Of a stretch of 64,000 bases of DNA, positions 52,975 through 64,000 are shown piece after piece. The stretch lies in contig OW386292.2 in NCBI GenBank assembly GCA_936432065.2, positions 101,017,829 to 101,081,828 on the forward strand, given 5' to 3'. This DNA comes from Rutpela maculata. Taxonomy: Eukaryota; Arthropoda; Insecta; Coleoptera; Cerambycidae. Position numbers and translations under genes: made by a program. Every line of letters begins with the position of its first letter. Within the stretch, counting starts at the first letter, position 1. The notes beneath the pieces are model-generated. The model saw only the letters and a list, made by a program, of their open reading frames with translations. It was not told the DNA's origin and did no database searches.

Positions 52975-54592
52975 CAGTGGGAAAAATATGCCTTTTTTGG
53001 ACAAAAATCTGCTGACAGTAGACATTTCAATCAATTTAAATTAAAAAAAAATGGAAAATACCCTTAAGACATTGTACTTTAGAGTAGTGCTGCGACAAAT
53101 TGGCTTTAGGTTAACTTAACCTAGAAATCACAGATATTACTTCCACAACCAGTGGAAGTATAGAGACAACAAAAAATTTTTATTGTTCAAATAGGCTTAG
53201 AATATCATGAAACGTCGAGATTTTAAGTTTTAGCAAAAAAAAGTCTGTTTGTAACTTTTTTGTTCGCACGATTACTCTGGAATATTGACTTGAAATTTGC
53301 TACATGTATGCATTTTAACGAGATCTGGAACTAGATTATATTTTAATCTTATTCCGTTGAAGGGTTGGTAAATGGAGGTAAATAGGTAAATCAGGCAGGT
53401 AAGAGTCCATAAAATTGGTATTTGGTATATACAAGAGAAGCTAATGTCTACATTACTACCCCCACCCAATTATAAAAGGGGTTGAAAAAATTTAGTGATT
53501 TAGTATGTGTATAAGAACCAAAGGCCTCAATTTTTTTCACTTCATCCAGCCCCACCCCCCACTACCGATGAGGCATATCGTTTTATGGGTTTTTGGGGTA
53601 AACGATTTCAAATATTATATTATTAAAGTTTCATAAACGATTATTTCCACGTACAATTTTTTTTTCTTTGCGAGAGACTTGGATAGAAAAATTGTATGTG
53701 GAAGTAGTGATTCCTTGGGCAGCGATTTTTTATTCCGCGTTTGCCTCCTTGGTCGAGAGTCACAAACAAACGAAGTAGAGTTCATGAAGATTGGATACCA
53801 AATTCATTTTTATGGGATCGATAGGATGCGAGTAAGAATAAAGGTGAGATCTGCATCAAAAAACCCTGAAGAACAACTTTTGTTCACTTACACTTTATTT
53901 CCATTGAATCTCGAATTTTCACCACCTTAAACCTTGGATGAAGTAAAAAAAAATGAGGCCTTTGGTTCTTGTACACATACTAAATCACAATTTTTTTCAC
54001 CACCTTTTATAATGGTGGTGGTAGGCTGGAGGTAGTACTGGGTAGTAATGGGGGTGGCTAATGCCAAAAACATTTTTGAGACATTAGCTTCTCTTGTACA
54101 TACTAAACACCAATTTTATGGACTCTCACCTGCTTGATTTACCTATTTACCCCCATTTACCCCATTTTACCCCCCAACTCTTCAACGGAATAAGATGAAA
54201 ATACAATCCACTTCCAGATCTCATTAAAATACATGCTTGTACCAAATTTCAAGTCAATATCTTAAACGATTCCAGAGTAATCGTTCGCACAAAAAAAGTT
54301 AGACAGACCGACAGACAGACATTTTTTTCTCAAACTTAAAATCTCAACGTTTCATGACATTCTAAGCCTATCTGAACAATAAATTTTTTTTAAAATTTTT
54401 TGTCGTTTCTATACTTCCACCGGATGTGGAATATCTGCGATTTTTAGGTTAGGTTAACCCAAAGCCAATTTGTCGCAGCACTACTCTAAAGTAGAATGTC
54501 TTAAGGGTATTTACCATTTTTTTCATTTAATTTGATTGAAATCTCTACTGTCGGCAGATTTTTGTCCAAAAGAGGGCATATTTTTCCCACTG
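52975..54592. mobile_element. 1.62-kb foldback element, arms about 600 bp
   Basis: Ends CAGTGGGAAAAATATGCC and its complement are inverted, and mirrored blocks continue for about 580-630 bp on each side. These include GACAAATTGGCTTTAGGTTA, ACTTCCAC...GTGGAAGT, CTTATTCCGTTGAAGG and AGGCCTCA. Flanks CGGCGCA (52968-52974) and CGGCGTA (54593-54599) look like an imperfect 7-bp duplication. The centre (53640-53960) has only an 83-codon frame of no known type. The CAGTG start suggests hAT, but the family is unclear. Confidence 0.8.
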
Positions 54593-55768
54593 CGGCGTAG
54601 CGCCGATAAGCAAAAATTGATAAAAATCAATGCACATGCACAGGGCCGGTTTCTCGCATAGAAAGAATTTGGATTAACTCAGCGGCTCGCAATTTGGTCG
54701 AGCGCGTTGAGTAGTCCATACAAAGCGATGGTAGGAAAGCCAATAGCAGGACTTTACAAATAATAAAGTTATAGAGGAAAACGCCTTGTGCATAAAAAAC
54801 CAAAAAATTCATTTTGCCTAAAAGTCGCTCGGAGGTGGGTTGCTGCCCTTTCGATAATATTGAACAACTGCATAGGGGCAAGTAAGTTGTGGACTAATCG
54901 AACGCCATCAAACTTATGCAGTCATAAGTCCTCAGGAATGTGTACGTGAACCGCCACGATACGAGAACTTTAAAGCTAAGTAGTCTCTAGCGAAACTAAA
55001 TTTATTTAGTAAAACTTTTTTAAGTTAAAATCAGTCCGTAATTATGAAATTGCAAAGACTTCTCTAAAAAGCTCGCATTTTGATTCTGAGAAGGTATGCA
55101 TGAATCTTTTCTACCAAATCGATTGTTAGCGTGAGCGCTCTCGCTTGTATGGCCTGAAAGCCATTGCCTTAATTGGGAAGGCACGATTCTTACAATTAGA
55201 ATTTTGCATTACCATTTCTGTTAAATAAACGGATTCTTTGAACTATTGCATCTTAATTGATCTTGAAACTTGTTGCTAGTCTATAATCCCTGGAACTTTC
55301 GTATCGAAAACCGGATGTGTCGAGTTAACTCACATTAACACTACCTTCTGGTTGAATTACGGAGGTTTGATAGAGATTTTTTTATGCGTTTTCTCAGAAA
55401 TCCTTAGGTGTGGAGTCCGTTATTAGCTAAATCAAGGAATTCACGTCCAGAGAGAGCGCCGTTACCGATATGAGGTAGTGCAGCCTTGGTCCATTATTTG
55501 GCTATCGAAGTGCATCTTATCTCGAACCCACCTGGGAGGTAGAAGAACGGGGTAGCACGCGACTGGCGCCCCTGAGAAATAAATCGGTGTCGCGTCATTT
55601 TGACGCCCGGTAGTGCGTTCTTTTACATAACCACCGCTTCGTCTAGTCATCGTCGTGGAGGAAGCTACAGCGTCCCGACGCCCAGTACCACCTAGACAAG
55701 TAACAAGTAACAGCTTTTAGCTTTTTCCCTTTATTTATTTTTTTCCTTTATTTATAAAATATGTGCTT

Positions 55769-55801
55769 ATTGTATCTATCACGAGGGGTGATAGATACAA
55801 T
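55769..55801. repeat. Perfect 14-bp stem, 5-nt loop
   Basis: ATTGTATCTATCAC and its exact complement flank GAGGG. Confidence 0.85.
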
Positions 55802-57562
55802 ATTTTATTATATTGGTAGGCCAGTGCCGTGCGCTGCCGTTATTTCGCGTTAGCATACACCAAAGATTTGCATAATTGATTCTTTTTAGATGTAGATATC
55901 ACACGCATTTTCTTTTTGTTTATAATATTACGATATCCATAATATTGTATTTATTTAGTTAAAACAATAAGAAAACGTATTTACATCAAATGAACTTTGC
56001 ATTGTTTGCAACCAGTATTATAACATTTACATTCATGTTTAAATATACAGTGTCAGAAAATGTTTCATTTGGGTCGGCAATGAGAGCAAGCGAGAGCGAA
56101 GCAACTAGGCTATTCTTTTTTTATCGTATAACACATCCTACCCGTGCCACCTGCTTTTCCCACCACATGTACGTGGGCAGCTCTGTCTGCGGGAAATGTA
56201 AAGAATTATTTGATTCGTTTTGAAAGTATAACGAGTTAAATAATTTTAGTTATTAAAGCACGTAATAATATTACCTATACTGAACAGAGCCAACTACATC
56301 CTTCCTTTGAATAAATGGTACTGAAATTTTTAATAGCAATGATGTACGTGTTTTTTTAATAGCGCGTCATTATTTGCTCCCTCTACTAGAGCACTGGTAC
56401 ACGCCCTCATTGTAGGCGGTCTGTCAAGCCGTTGAAACTATGCTTGCCACCCAAATACAAAATCTTCCGATACTGTATAAGGAAATGTAGATAAATCAAA
56501 TAAATTCAAATGTATTGTATCAAATAAGTATTCTGATTCGATAAAAAGTTAACTGTCAGAACATTCGTAGAAAGGACTAAAAGTGAAACGAAACCATAGA
56601 ATCAAATCTGAAGATTTTCATGAAGTAAAACCAAGCAACTTAAAACGTTTTAAATTAAGTAAACTAGTGCTTCGCTAAAAGGTTTTCTTAATCAATAAAA
56701 AAGACATTTCGGTAAAGATATAGACTTTTGAGTCGAAATATGCAAATCGGGTTTGAAAATTTTAGCTGTGAATAAAGTAAATATACAATTTGAACTGTAT
56801 ACAGTAAAGAATTTACAACAATAGTTTTATCTACAATGAAAGACAGTTATGAACTGATGTTTAATCTTCTTAAAAGAAATCATTGTAAAAACGATATAAA
56901 TAGAATTATTTTCGTTAATGTAATAGTATATAATTGTTTAACTTTGATCATTAACCTACTTTAGAAAACTTTATGTAATTAAGTAATTTTAAGAATCTTC
57001 GTTGAATTGAAAATTTTATTATCAGATTGAAATATTTTAAAACAATTAGGGCAAGACCCATATCAATAGATAATAAAACATAGAATTTTATTATAATAAA
57101 TCTTGTAATTGAAAAGTATTTCTCAAGAGAATTATTTGCTTTTCAATTTTAAAATGTCACTTAAATGTCAATTTAACTAGGCATAATGTACCAATTTACG
57201 TCAAATTTTGATATTTTATTCAAAATGGACGAAATCCGGACAGTCTCTTTTCAATCGTCACTGAAGGCAGTCGATGACATATTTTCATATAACCTAAAAA
57301 TATTAAAGACTATCAAAATTAAGGTTAATTTTGAAGATATAACCATAAAATTATATAAACAAATCTGATGGTAAAAAGTCCAATAATTATCCATATGTAA
57401 AATTAAAAGAAGATAACACAAAATTTTAAATTAAATATCATTATATAAAAACTGGAAGAAGGTAAATTTAATAATAATTTAAATTATTAAATAGACATTG
57501 AGACTAACGTCAAGTAAGAACAAATATTCACTGATGTCAAAATATTCAAGAAGATAATTTTA

Positions 57563-57602
57563 AGAGGAAATTTAAAAGGTTGGCACCTTATAAATTTCCT
57601 CT
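57563..57602. repeat. 18-bp stem (one mismatch), 4-nt loop
   Basis: AGAGGAAATTTAAAAGGT and ACCTTATAAATTTCCTCT flank TGGC. Confidence 0.85.
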
Positions 57603-60600
57603 ATATACTATACCAGAACTACAAATAAAATAAAAGTAAGCTTACTAAAATTTAAATAAGTCTCGAGCATTTGTCAAATAAATTATTATTTTCAAATTTT
57701 TAGGTTAAGTTATTTTTGTTACAAGGTTTCCTAAACCAATTTTATATTTGTTGTTTAATATATTGTTACTAATCTATATTTCTTTATGAATTTAACAAAA
57801 TCGAATTAAACTGAAACTGCTCCTGAGATTTGAGTGACTGAATGCAGACAATGCACAGTTCATTCATGCTCTTGATTTATGTATACCGAAAGGTATTGGC
57901 GCTCTGGGCTAGTCATTTAAAAAAGGTAGAGTATGAAATAAGTTTATACTTCTTAACAAATATCAATAACATAATAATAGATTAATTATTTATTGCCACA
58001 TTGCATATTATAATAAATCCAAATCTAAATTGGTACTGTTGGGTTTTAATTCTGTGAGTGTTGTGGAAACCAAGACCCTCTCCGTCGACATCTAGGCTCA
58101 AAGAAACCCACCCCAGTTCGAGCTAGACCGTGCAGTGGGCCACTTCGTGGATGAGAGCCATTGGGGTGGCGCACTTAAAACAAATTTGCTACACCTGGTG
58201 CACTCTCAGTTCATAATCAATTCTACTTTCTCATTACTATTAAATAGCTCCGATTTACGGATACAATTATTTATTAACTATTTTCAATTCCTCTCAAATT
58301 TAATTACTTGCCAAAGAAATATATATTTTTTTTACAATAATTTTTTTTAAACTTAAAATTTTTTTCACATTCCCCATTTTTTTTATTTAGTTTTTTTCTT
58401 TGTGGGTGTAACAGGTTTGTAGTTCCCTTATTATGAATTTTCAGACGATGTTTATATTAATCAAAGTTCACTTCTTTTTTGATAAACTAACAGCTGTAAC
58501 AATTCAGAATTAGCAATTAAAAACATAGTATGAATGCAGATATATTTCAATAAGGATACAGCAGGTGAACAATATTATCGTTGCTTAGTTTCATTGACAT
58601 GCAGCATGCAGGTCTCGGCACAGTAGCGGTAGCCCTCCGAACACACTTGCCTCACCATTTGTCAGGCCCACTACGTCTGGTTACCTCTTGCAACTCCATG
58701 CATTACATTAAATTAAATGTTATCTCCACTGGCACCTTATAAAATCTCTGGGTCCCAATTGTTTACATTACTGCCTATAACAAATACAAGGTTATATTGT
58801 AATCACATTATCAAGTAATTAATTAAATAAAGGACTAATAGATACCTGGATATTATAAGGTATAATAAATATTTAATAAATTAAATTCGTAAATATTATT
58901 CAGATTTGTTTTGATTTTGATTGGCAAATGTCAAAATTTAAGTTAGGGATTTTAATATTGGTATCAATGCAAATTGGCGCAAAATCACCCTTTTTTGCTT
59001 TCAAAAAGACAAAAAAGGAGGAGACATTTTTGATTTGGCTGGTTGCTGAACAGGGAGGTGTTCTCCAGATGTGAATTTAAACTCCCTATTAAAATAAATC
59101 AACCTAATAAGAGCTAAGGTCAGTAGTTTCTTTTTTTATAATATTTTAAATTTTAAATAAATATATATACCTTGGTAGTTGTAATAGGTGTAATACTTTT
59201 TAGGTTTTTTTATATGCCCTTAAATACTACCCTTCAGCCTCTATCAGCTCTTATGTTGTGCCTACTGGGCATATGAGCCGTTTAAAACTTCCAACCAAAT
59301 ATATACATAGCAAATTAATGATTAACTGGTGCCAGGAGGCCTGATGAGAATTCCTTGCTTTGGGTGCAGAGCTTATTTTTTTTTATTAGAATCGCAATCA
59401 CTCGTAGAGGGTCTGCATGTGGTGAACGGAATGCTGGCTATTATTTCACCACAGACGGGTGAGTGTTTTTCTTCTTTTTGAACCTGCCAGATCGCAGTGC
59501 CATTACTTTCGAAGAAGCCAGTAGTCTTCAGCGACACAAAGGTGTGAACCATCGTATATTTGTGCATTTGCCTATATATTGGTCATCGTTTACTATTCGT
59601 TATTTTATCTAGTGTATACTTACGCCATTTTATGTTTTTTATACTTAATCCTGATATAACTTCCTTTTTTTATTTATTTTGTCATAGCATGTAAAACAAA
59701 AACAGCTGTTTGCGGCCCTGAAAGCTATCGACATATGGCTAGATGATATATTCTGCAAATAATTTTTATACTAATTATATCATATTATATATAATTTATA
59801 TAATTACTTACCCATATACATAAGTATATTTTCTGCTATTATTATCTGTGATAACCTCCACTTGCATCGTGATACTTTTGTTTATACTACCATATATTTC
59901 TATTATACTTTTTCTTTGAAGTTTGTGTTTTGTCTGCTCTTTTCCTACCTCTGCCAATTAACCTTGGCTGGCGCCCGAAGTTTACAATAAATTTCCATCT
60001 GTTCATTTAATATACACAAGTTATCTTTTGAAACTTTATAATTGACTTTATAATTGACATAAGAGACCTTGCCCACGACCCGCTGTCGACATATGAGCTG
60101 CCGAGTAGCCGAATTTTTAATGATCACTTTGGACCATTTAAATTTGGTCGTGACTGTTTACGTCACACAGCTTCTAAAATTTGGCACACTACTGGTAAAT
60201 CACCCTGTATATATTCCAATCCCTAATTATTTTATTTATTAAAAGTAATGTTGGTTTAATTAACAGAAGTAAATTGGTTATGTAAAAAATATAAAATCTG
60301 ATCTTTCAACACCATATCACACTGGAAAATAAACTTACTTTTGTTTTTCCAGGTGTTCGCAAGAAAATTACAAATTCTCATAAAAAAATAGCCTGAAGTA
60401 TATAGGTAAATATTTATTTAAATAAAGTAAAAGAATTCATATTTTTGATTCTATCAATAAACATATTCCATTTCTGTCAATAAATATTATAATTTTCATG
60501 TCTGTATAAATAAAGCATATAATTTTTATGTTTGTAAATAAACATTTTAATAAAATACAAAATAAACGTATCCTCATTATTAATTGTTCTCTCCACCACC

Positions 60601-60729
60601 TATATTAAACATAGACCTATTTTTCCATTATTAATATTTATCTTTACCACCTATATTTTCTTGCGGCACCCTCCTGAGAAGAAAACCTCATTTATTCACA
60701 GAAGAAGAAGAAATGGACGATTTTCCGCA

Positions 60730-61127
60730 AAAAGTCGGTGAATAACACCGACTTTTCAAAAAGAGAGGGAGTTGTTATATGCTAAACAAACAATATTAAT
60801 CTGTTATTTAATAAGTATCTAATCTAACAGTTGGTAACTTGGTATCCTTATCTCGTTACGTGATATAATTTAATTTATCAAAGCGATGACAACTTCCTCT
60901 TCAAAAGTTTCTCATGTGAAACGCTGGCACAGCATAAGTTCCAAGAAATGCATGTGCCTACGTTGATGACAAAACGTTATAAATATAACCGAAAGACGAA
61001 TTAGAGTTAGTATATATTTAATCTATGTACCAACAATATCTAACCATATATATCCATATAAATATTTTTGTAAAAGTTAAAATAAAAGTTTTTAAAAAGT
61101 GAATCGAATTCGATATAAAATACACAC
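60730..61127 (+). mobile_element. 3' end of an LTR element (copia-like): hairpin, polypurine tract, LTR
   Basis: A perfect 11-bp stem with 5-nt loop (AAAAGTCGGTG / CACCGACTTTT, 60730-60756) is followed by the purine tract AAAAAGAGAGGGAG. An LTR starting TGTTATATGC at 60773 comes next. TATAAATA lies at 60978-60985 and AATAAA near 61081. The LTR right end is uncertain (about 61127). No pol frame remains upstream, so the internal part is deleted or truncated. The copia assignment rests on the LTR start and the hairpin/purine arrangement. Confidence 0.55.
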
Positions 61128-61800
61128 ATTAGTTTTTTAACTTAAACCACAATTTTGTACTCTTCTACTAATATTTTTCAATTGAACGACGATAATTCTG
61201 CAAATTCATTAATTGATTAAGTAGCTTTTACTTGCCTTGTAAATTTTCTTGTATAATTTTGTAATTATTTATTCTCCATCAATTTCTTTAGTTTTTATTG
61301 TCTTGTTTAACTATATTTTATTACCATACATGAAATTTTTCTTAAATTAATCAAACTTTAATTCTGTCTTTTGACAATTATGGCTTCACCTTATTTTATT
61401 TTTCGTCACTCATCGATAAAAAAAATTGAAATTTCTAATTTATTTTTTCTCAAATATCAAAATCTTGACATGAAAATGGATATCTTGACAATTTTTTTAA
61501 ATTTTACATTACTTTAATATAACTTATGAAATGCGTTTCTTCCTTTCAACACATTCCTTAATTTATTTTAAACAATTTTGCAAAGCTTTTCTTATTATTT
61601 AGTTACTCTTAACCCAATGAGAACACAAACGTTTAAAAGACGTTAAAAATTAACGATAACCGAACGTTTAGTAACCATTGTATTACGACGTTGAATCATC
61701 GGACGAATGTCCCGCGGTTCAACGTGTATTTCAAAGTATTTTATAACATTTTTGTAACGTTATATTTAATGTTGTTATTGTTGTTAATTAACGTTATGTT
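61128..61800. other. Nothing recognised
   Basis: AT-rich sequence without a gene or element end that I can support. Confidence 0.35.
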
Positions 61801-61802
61801 TT

Positions 61803-62211
61803 ACAACAAACATTGCCAAATTTGTTGGAAGATGTACCTTTGGCGAGGTGTAGAAGAATGCGGTATATGCATGATGGCGCGCCAGTTCATTTTAGTCTGG
61901 CTGTTCGAAATTTTTTAAACACGGAGTTTCCTCAACGATGGATTGGGCGTGGCGGACCAGTACCATGGCCTGCCAGGTCACCCGACTTAAATCCGATGGA
62001 TTTTTATTTTTGGGGCCATCTTAAATCTCTGGTTTACCGTGATCCAATTGACACTTTGGAACAATTGCAGCAACGTATTTTAATGTGCATAGAAACCATA
62101 AAAAATGATCCTAATTTACCAAATGTGTTGAACGGAGTGCGTATGTCCTTAGTTCGACGTACCCAAAAGTGTATTGATGCAGACGGAGGCCATTTCGAAC
62201 AGTTTATGTAA
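61803..62211 (+). pseudogene. Mariner-like (IS630/Tc1 superfamily) transposase, C-terminal part
   Basis: The open frame encodes the second and third catalytic Asp regions of a DDD/E transposase: YMHDGAPVHFSLAVRNFL and SPDLNPMDFYFWGHLKSLVY. The C-terminal helical region ends in GGHFEQFM. I count 36 residues between the two Asp. The N-terminal helix-turn-helix domains and first Asp are absent, since the sequence before about 61803 is unrelated. This is a truncated copy of the type found in many ant and beetle genomes. Its termini would be CAGGGTG-like, but none flank it closely. Confidence 0.85.
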
Positions 62212-62214
62212 ATA

Positions 62215-62860
62215 AAAAATAATTTATTGGTAAGTTCTAGATTTATTGAATATTTTAGTTTTCGATACCTGATTGGCAATTCGTTAAATAAATCAGATTT
62301 TTTCCTAACTTAAAATACACATAATTATTTTTTGTTATCGTATCTCAGACGTCTAACTCTTTATTTCCCAATGTCATGAAATAATTACTCGTTTTTTAAG
62401 GTTAACCCAGAACACTCATTTAGGTTACAAATGTTAATAAATCATATTTAAATCTGATAAATTATAAACAACAATTTAAAAGCTTCAATATTTTCTTCTA
62501 AATTAAAAAAACACACATGTAAAGAAATGCTGTGTTTAAACTCCTTCTACGCCTATGAATTGCTTGCAGTTCTGCAAAAAGAGATAACGAATTATTTACA
62601 TTTTTATAATTGGTTCGGTTGAGGCGCCCATCAAAGGTACCGCCGTTCTTTGCTTTGAACCGCCGGCCGGCGACGAGTCGGTCGGTAATCTTTGCACTTT
62701 TTTATGACAATTTAAAAGTTGTAGAATTATACCTAGTACGCGTCCATTGACCCACAAAGGCAGTGGTTCTCAAATGTTTCCTACCCTAGTATTCAAATTG
62801 TTGACCTACGTCAGTTTTTTTCAAAGTGCCCCTAGGAGAAAAAGTCATAAAGGTTGTTTG
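62215..62860. other. Nothing recognised
   Basis: A short GC-rich patch (62630-62690) containing GCCGGCCGGC lies in AT-rich DNA. No gene or terminal repeat supported. Confidence 0.3.
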
Positions 62861-62865
62861 TTTGT

Positions 62866-63432
62866 CTAGTCGGTCCCCATTACCAGTTTTTTTAATGACA
62901 TGAAACTGATTACACCCTCTATGTTACGAGTGGTACCATGAGTATCTGGATTTGGGTAATTTTGTGTGGCTGGCAGACCCTGGTCCGTGACTTTGTGGAT
63001 CGGAATTGTCTTGAAATTTGTTATAAGTTTCTTGTTTTTTATATCCACTATACAATTGTAGCGTTCTAAGAAATCAGACCCTAGGAGTCCATCGAATTCT
63101 ATGTCAAGATCGCATACATAAATTTTGAATGGTTCATTGTTGTCAAACGGGATAAAGCCTTGAATCGTAATGTTTTCTGGACATCTACTATAATTTTTAC
63201 AAATTTTGGGTTTGAATATGGATAGTCCTGCACCCGTGTCGATTAATAGTCTATGCGTGTTAGTAATATCATTGATATAATACAAATTTTTTGATTTGAC
63301 AGACAACAAGGGGCTTATAGAGATTGTTGTTCCCGAAAGTTGAGATTCGAGTTGAAATTGTCCAAGTTCATGTTGCCAAATTGGGTTTACAATACTGTCA
63401 TGTCGGGGTCTCTGGTTTTGTGATAAGGCGGG
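62866..63432 (-). pseudogene. Retroelement gag-protease fragment
   Basis: On the minus strand the frame is open from 63432 to the stop at 62866. It contains LLIDTGAGLSIFK, the active site (DTGA) of a retropepsin-type aspartic protease, and FDGLLGSDFLERY, the ILG-type second motif. Upstream on the same strand (63528-63493) a degenerate Cys knuckle (CKKL...VHVC, with Gly-His replaced) suggests the end of gag. No reverse transcriptase follows, so it is a short fragment of a Ty3/gypsy or related element. It is unlike the protease at 32.2 kb (DTGS). Confidence 0.75.
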
Positions 63433-63532
63433 TCAGTAGAACTGTTGGGGATTTTGACTAATGAGATATTAATTACCTGGTTATCCTTGACCGCAAACGT
63501 GCACAGCGTAAGAATCTAGTTTTTTACACGGT

Positions 63533-64000
63533 GTGATGGGGGAATTTCCGACTCTAGCTCTTGTCTGGCGTTATCTCTCTCTACTGTTTTTTCCTGTATC
63601 CTTGGCAATTGTTTCGAAGGGTATATCATATAGATGTGTGGATTTATTAAATATAAAATGTATTGCGTCAGGGAATGGCGATATGCCCTGTATACATGTA
63701 AATAAAATTTGGTCGTTAAATTTTACGTGAAACAAATCGATTTTAAACTAATACCTATTGTGTACTGAGGATTTACATGACTCAAAATAGAAAGTGGTTT
63801 CTTCGGGGTCTTATTTAATGTTATCGCATAAATGGTCAATTTTACAGATCTCTTATCAGACATTAATATTCCCTCGTTTTACTATGTTCACATTCTTACA
63901 CGTGTATAGGTATTTCACCTATACCAAAATAAATGATTAAAACCACATTATATACGGTGATTTCCTTTTTAAAATAAAACGACGCAACCTTCTGATAATG
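63533..64000. other. Possible decayed gag on minus strand; otherwise nothing
   Basis: Minus-strand translations give short protein-like pieces consistent with a decayed gag upstream of the protease fragment, but with too many stops to define. Confidence 0.25.

Larger units (their letters stand above)
54600..60660. other. Long non-coding stretch with small hairpins and isolated element ends
   Basis: No gene found. CAGGGCCGGTTT near 54641 is a hAT-type terminus like that of the MITE at 28892, without a partner. CACCCTG at 60201-60207 next to TA is a mariner-type terminus facing left. The 62-77-codon frames at 55462-55650 and 55990-56223 show no domain. A GC-rich block at 55480-55680 has a TGGCGCCC sequence but no LTR border. 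Confidence 0.4.

Noticed and set aside
53679..53930. 83-codon frame in the centre of the 53-kb foldback
   Set aside because: No domain, no conserved motif and no start context; not enough to call the element's transposase.
55540..55600. Primer-binding site (TGGCGCCC) of an LTR element
   Set aside because: No CA-ended LTR directly precedes it and no gag frame follows.

Overview
The window is AT-rich nuclear DNA of a eukaryote, most likely an insect. The clues are the mix of Jockey-type, CR1-type, Ty3/gypsy, copia, hAT and mariner-like elements, the scraps of MADF/BESS, Myb/SANT-like and SAM-domain genes, spliceosomal GT-AG signals, and LTR promoters with an arthropod TATA plus TCAKTY initiator. 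A beetle or similar large-genome insect is my inference; no mitochondrial, bacterial or single-copy marker fixes the species. I see no clearly intact host gene. Almost everything recognisable is a transposable element, a decayed gene, or a non-coding inverted-repeat element.

Layout. 0-6.7 kb: (AT)n arrays, a broken MADF/BESS exon (about 2.9-3.5 kb) and a 5'-truncated non-LTR retrotransposon (3.7-6.7 kb) split by an 840-bp LTR-like insertion with a GTAA target duplication. 7.76-12.2 kb: a nearly full-length CR1-group element on the minus strand with ORF1 (coiled coil/RRM type) and ORF2 (endonuclease plus reverse transcriptase). 13.0-16.0 kb: a fragment of a tyrosine-recombinase-element-associated protein, a 5S rRNA-like piece, a two-exon SAM-domain gene with a stop, and the end of a mariner-like element. 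19.5-20.2 kb: a Myb/SANT-like pseudogene. 20.6-25.9 kb: a hAT-type transposon with introns, carrying a 145-bp hairpin in an intron and a 1.94-kb LTR-like insertion (AAAT duplication) in its coding exon. 27.0-28.0 kb: a decayed PIN-like gene. 28.3-30.0 kb: a foldback element hosting a 174-bp hAT MITE.

31-39.5 kb is a decayed Ty3/gypsy element (gag with SAP motif, protease, RT, RNase H, integrase, 3' LTR). Its pol is split by a 3.7-kb LTR element (AAAC duplication), itself split by a 1.63-kb TA-flanked inverted-repeat element carrying two tRNA-like sequences. 39.6-44.7 kb is a Jockey-clade element with both reading frames open, apart from one in-frame stop between them. 45.1-49.2 kb is a 4.1-kb element with roughly 1.13-kb inverted arms and no transposase. 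49.9-50.7 kb holds a hAT transposase tail, 52.6 kb a 38-bp tandem array, and 53.0-54.6 kb another long inverted repeat. 60.7-61.1 kb is a copia-like 3' LTR, 61.8-62.2 kb a mariner-like transposase fragment, and 62.9-63.5 kb a gag-protease fragment on the minus strand.

How it works together: the nesting order gives relative ages (hAT before its LTR insertion; gypsy before its 3.7-kb insertion before the TA element). The autonomous elements are mostly dead. The most recently active-looking one is the Jockey element. The most unusual content is the set of long inverted-repeat elements that encode no transposase. They would form long double-stranded RNA if transcribed, and their mobilising enzymes are not visible here.
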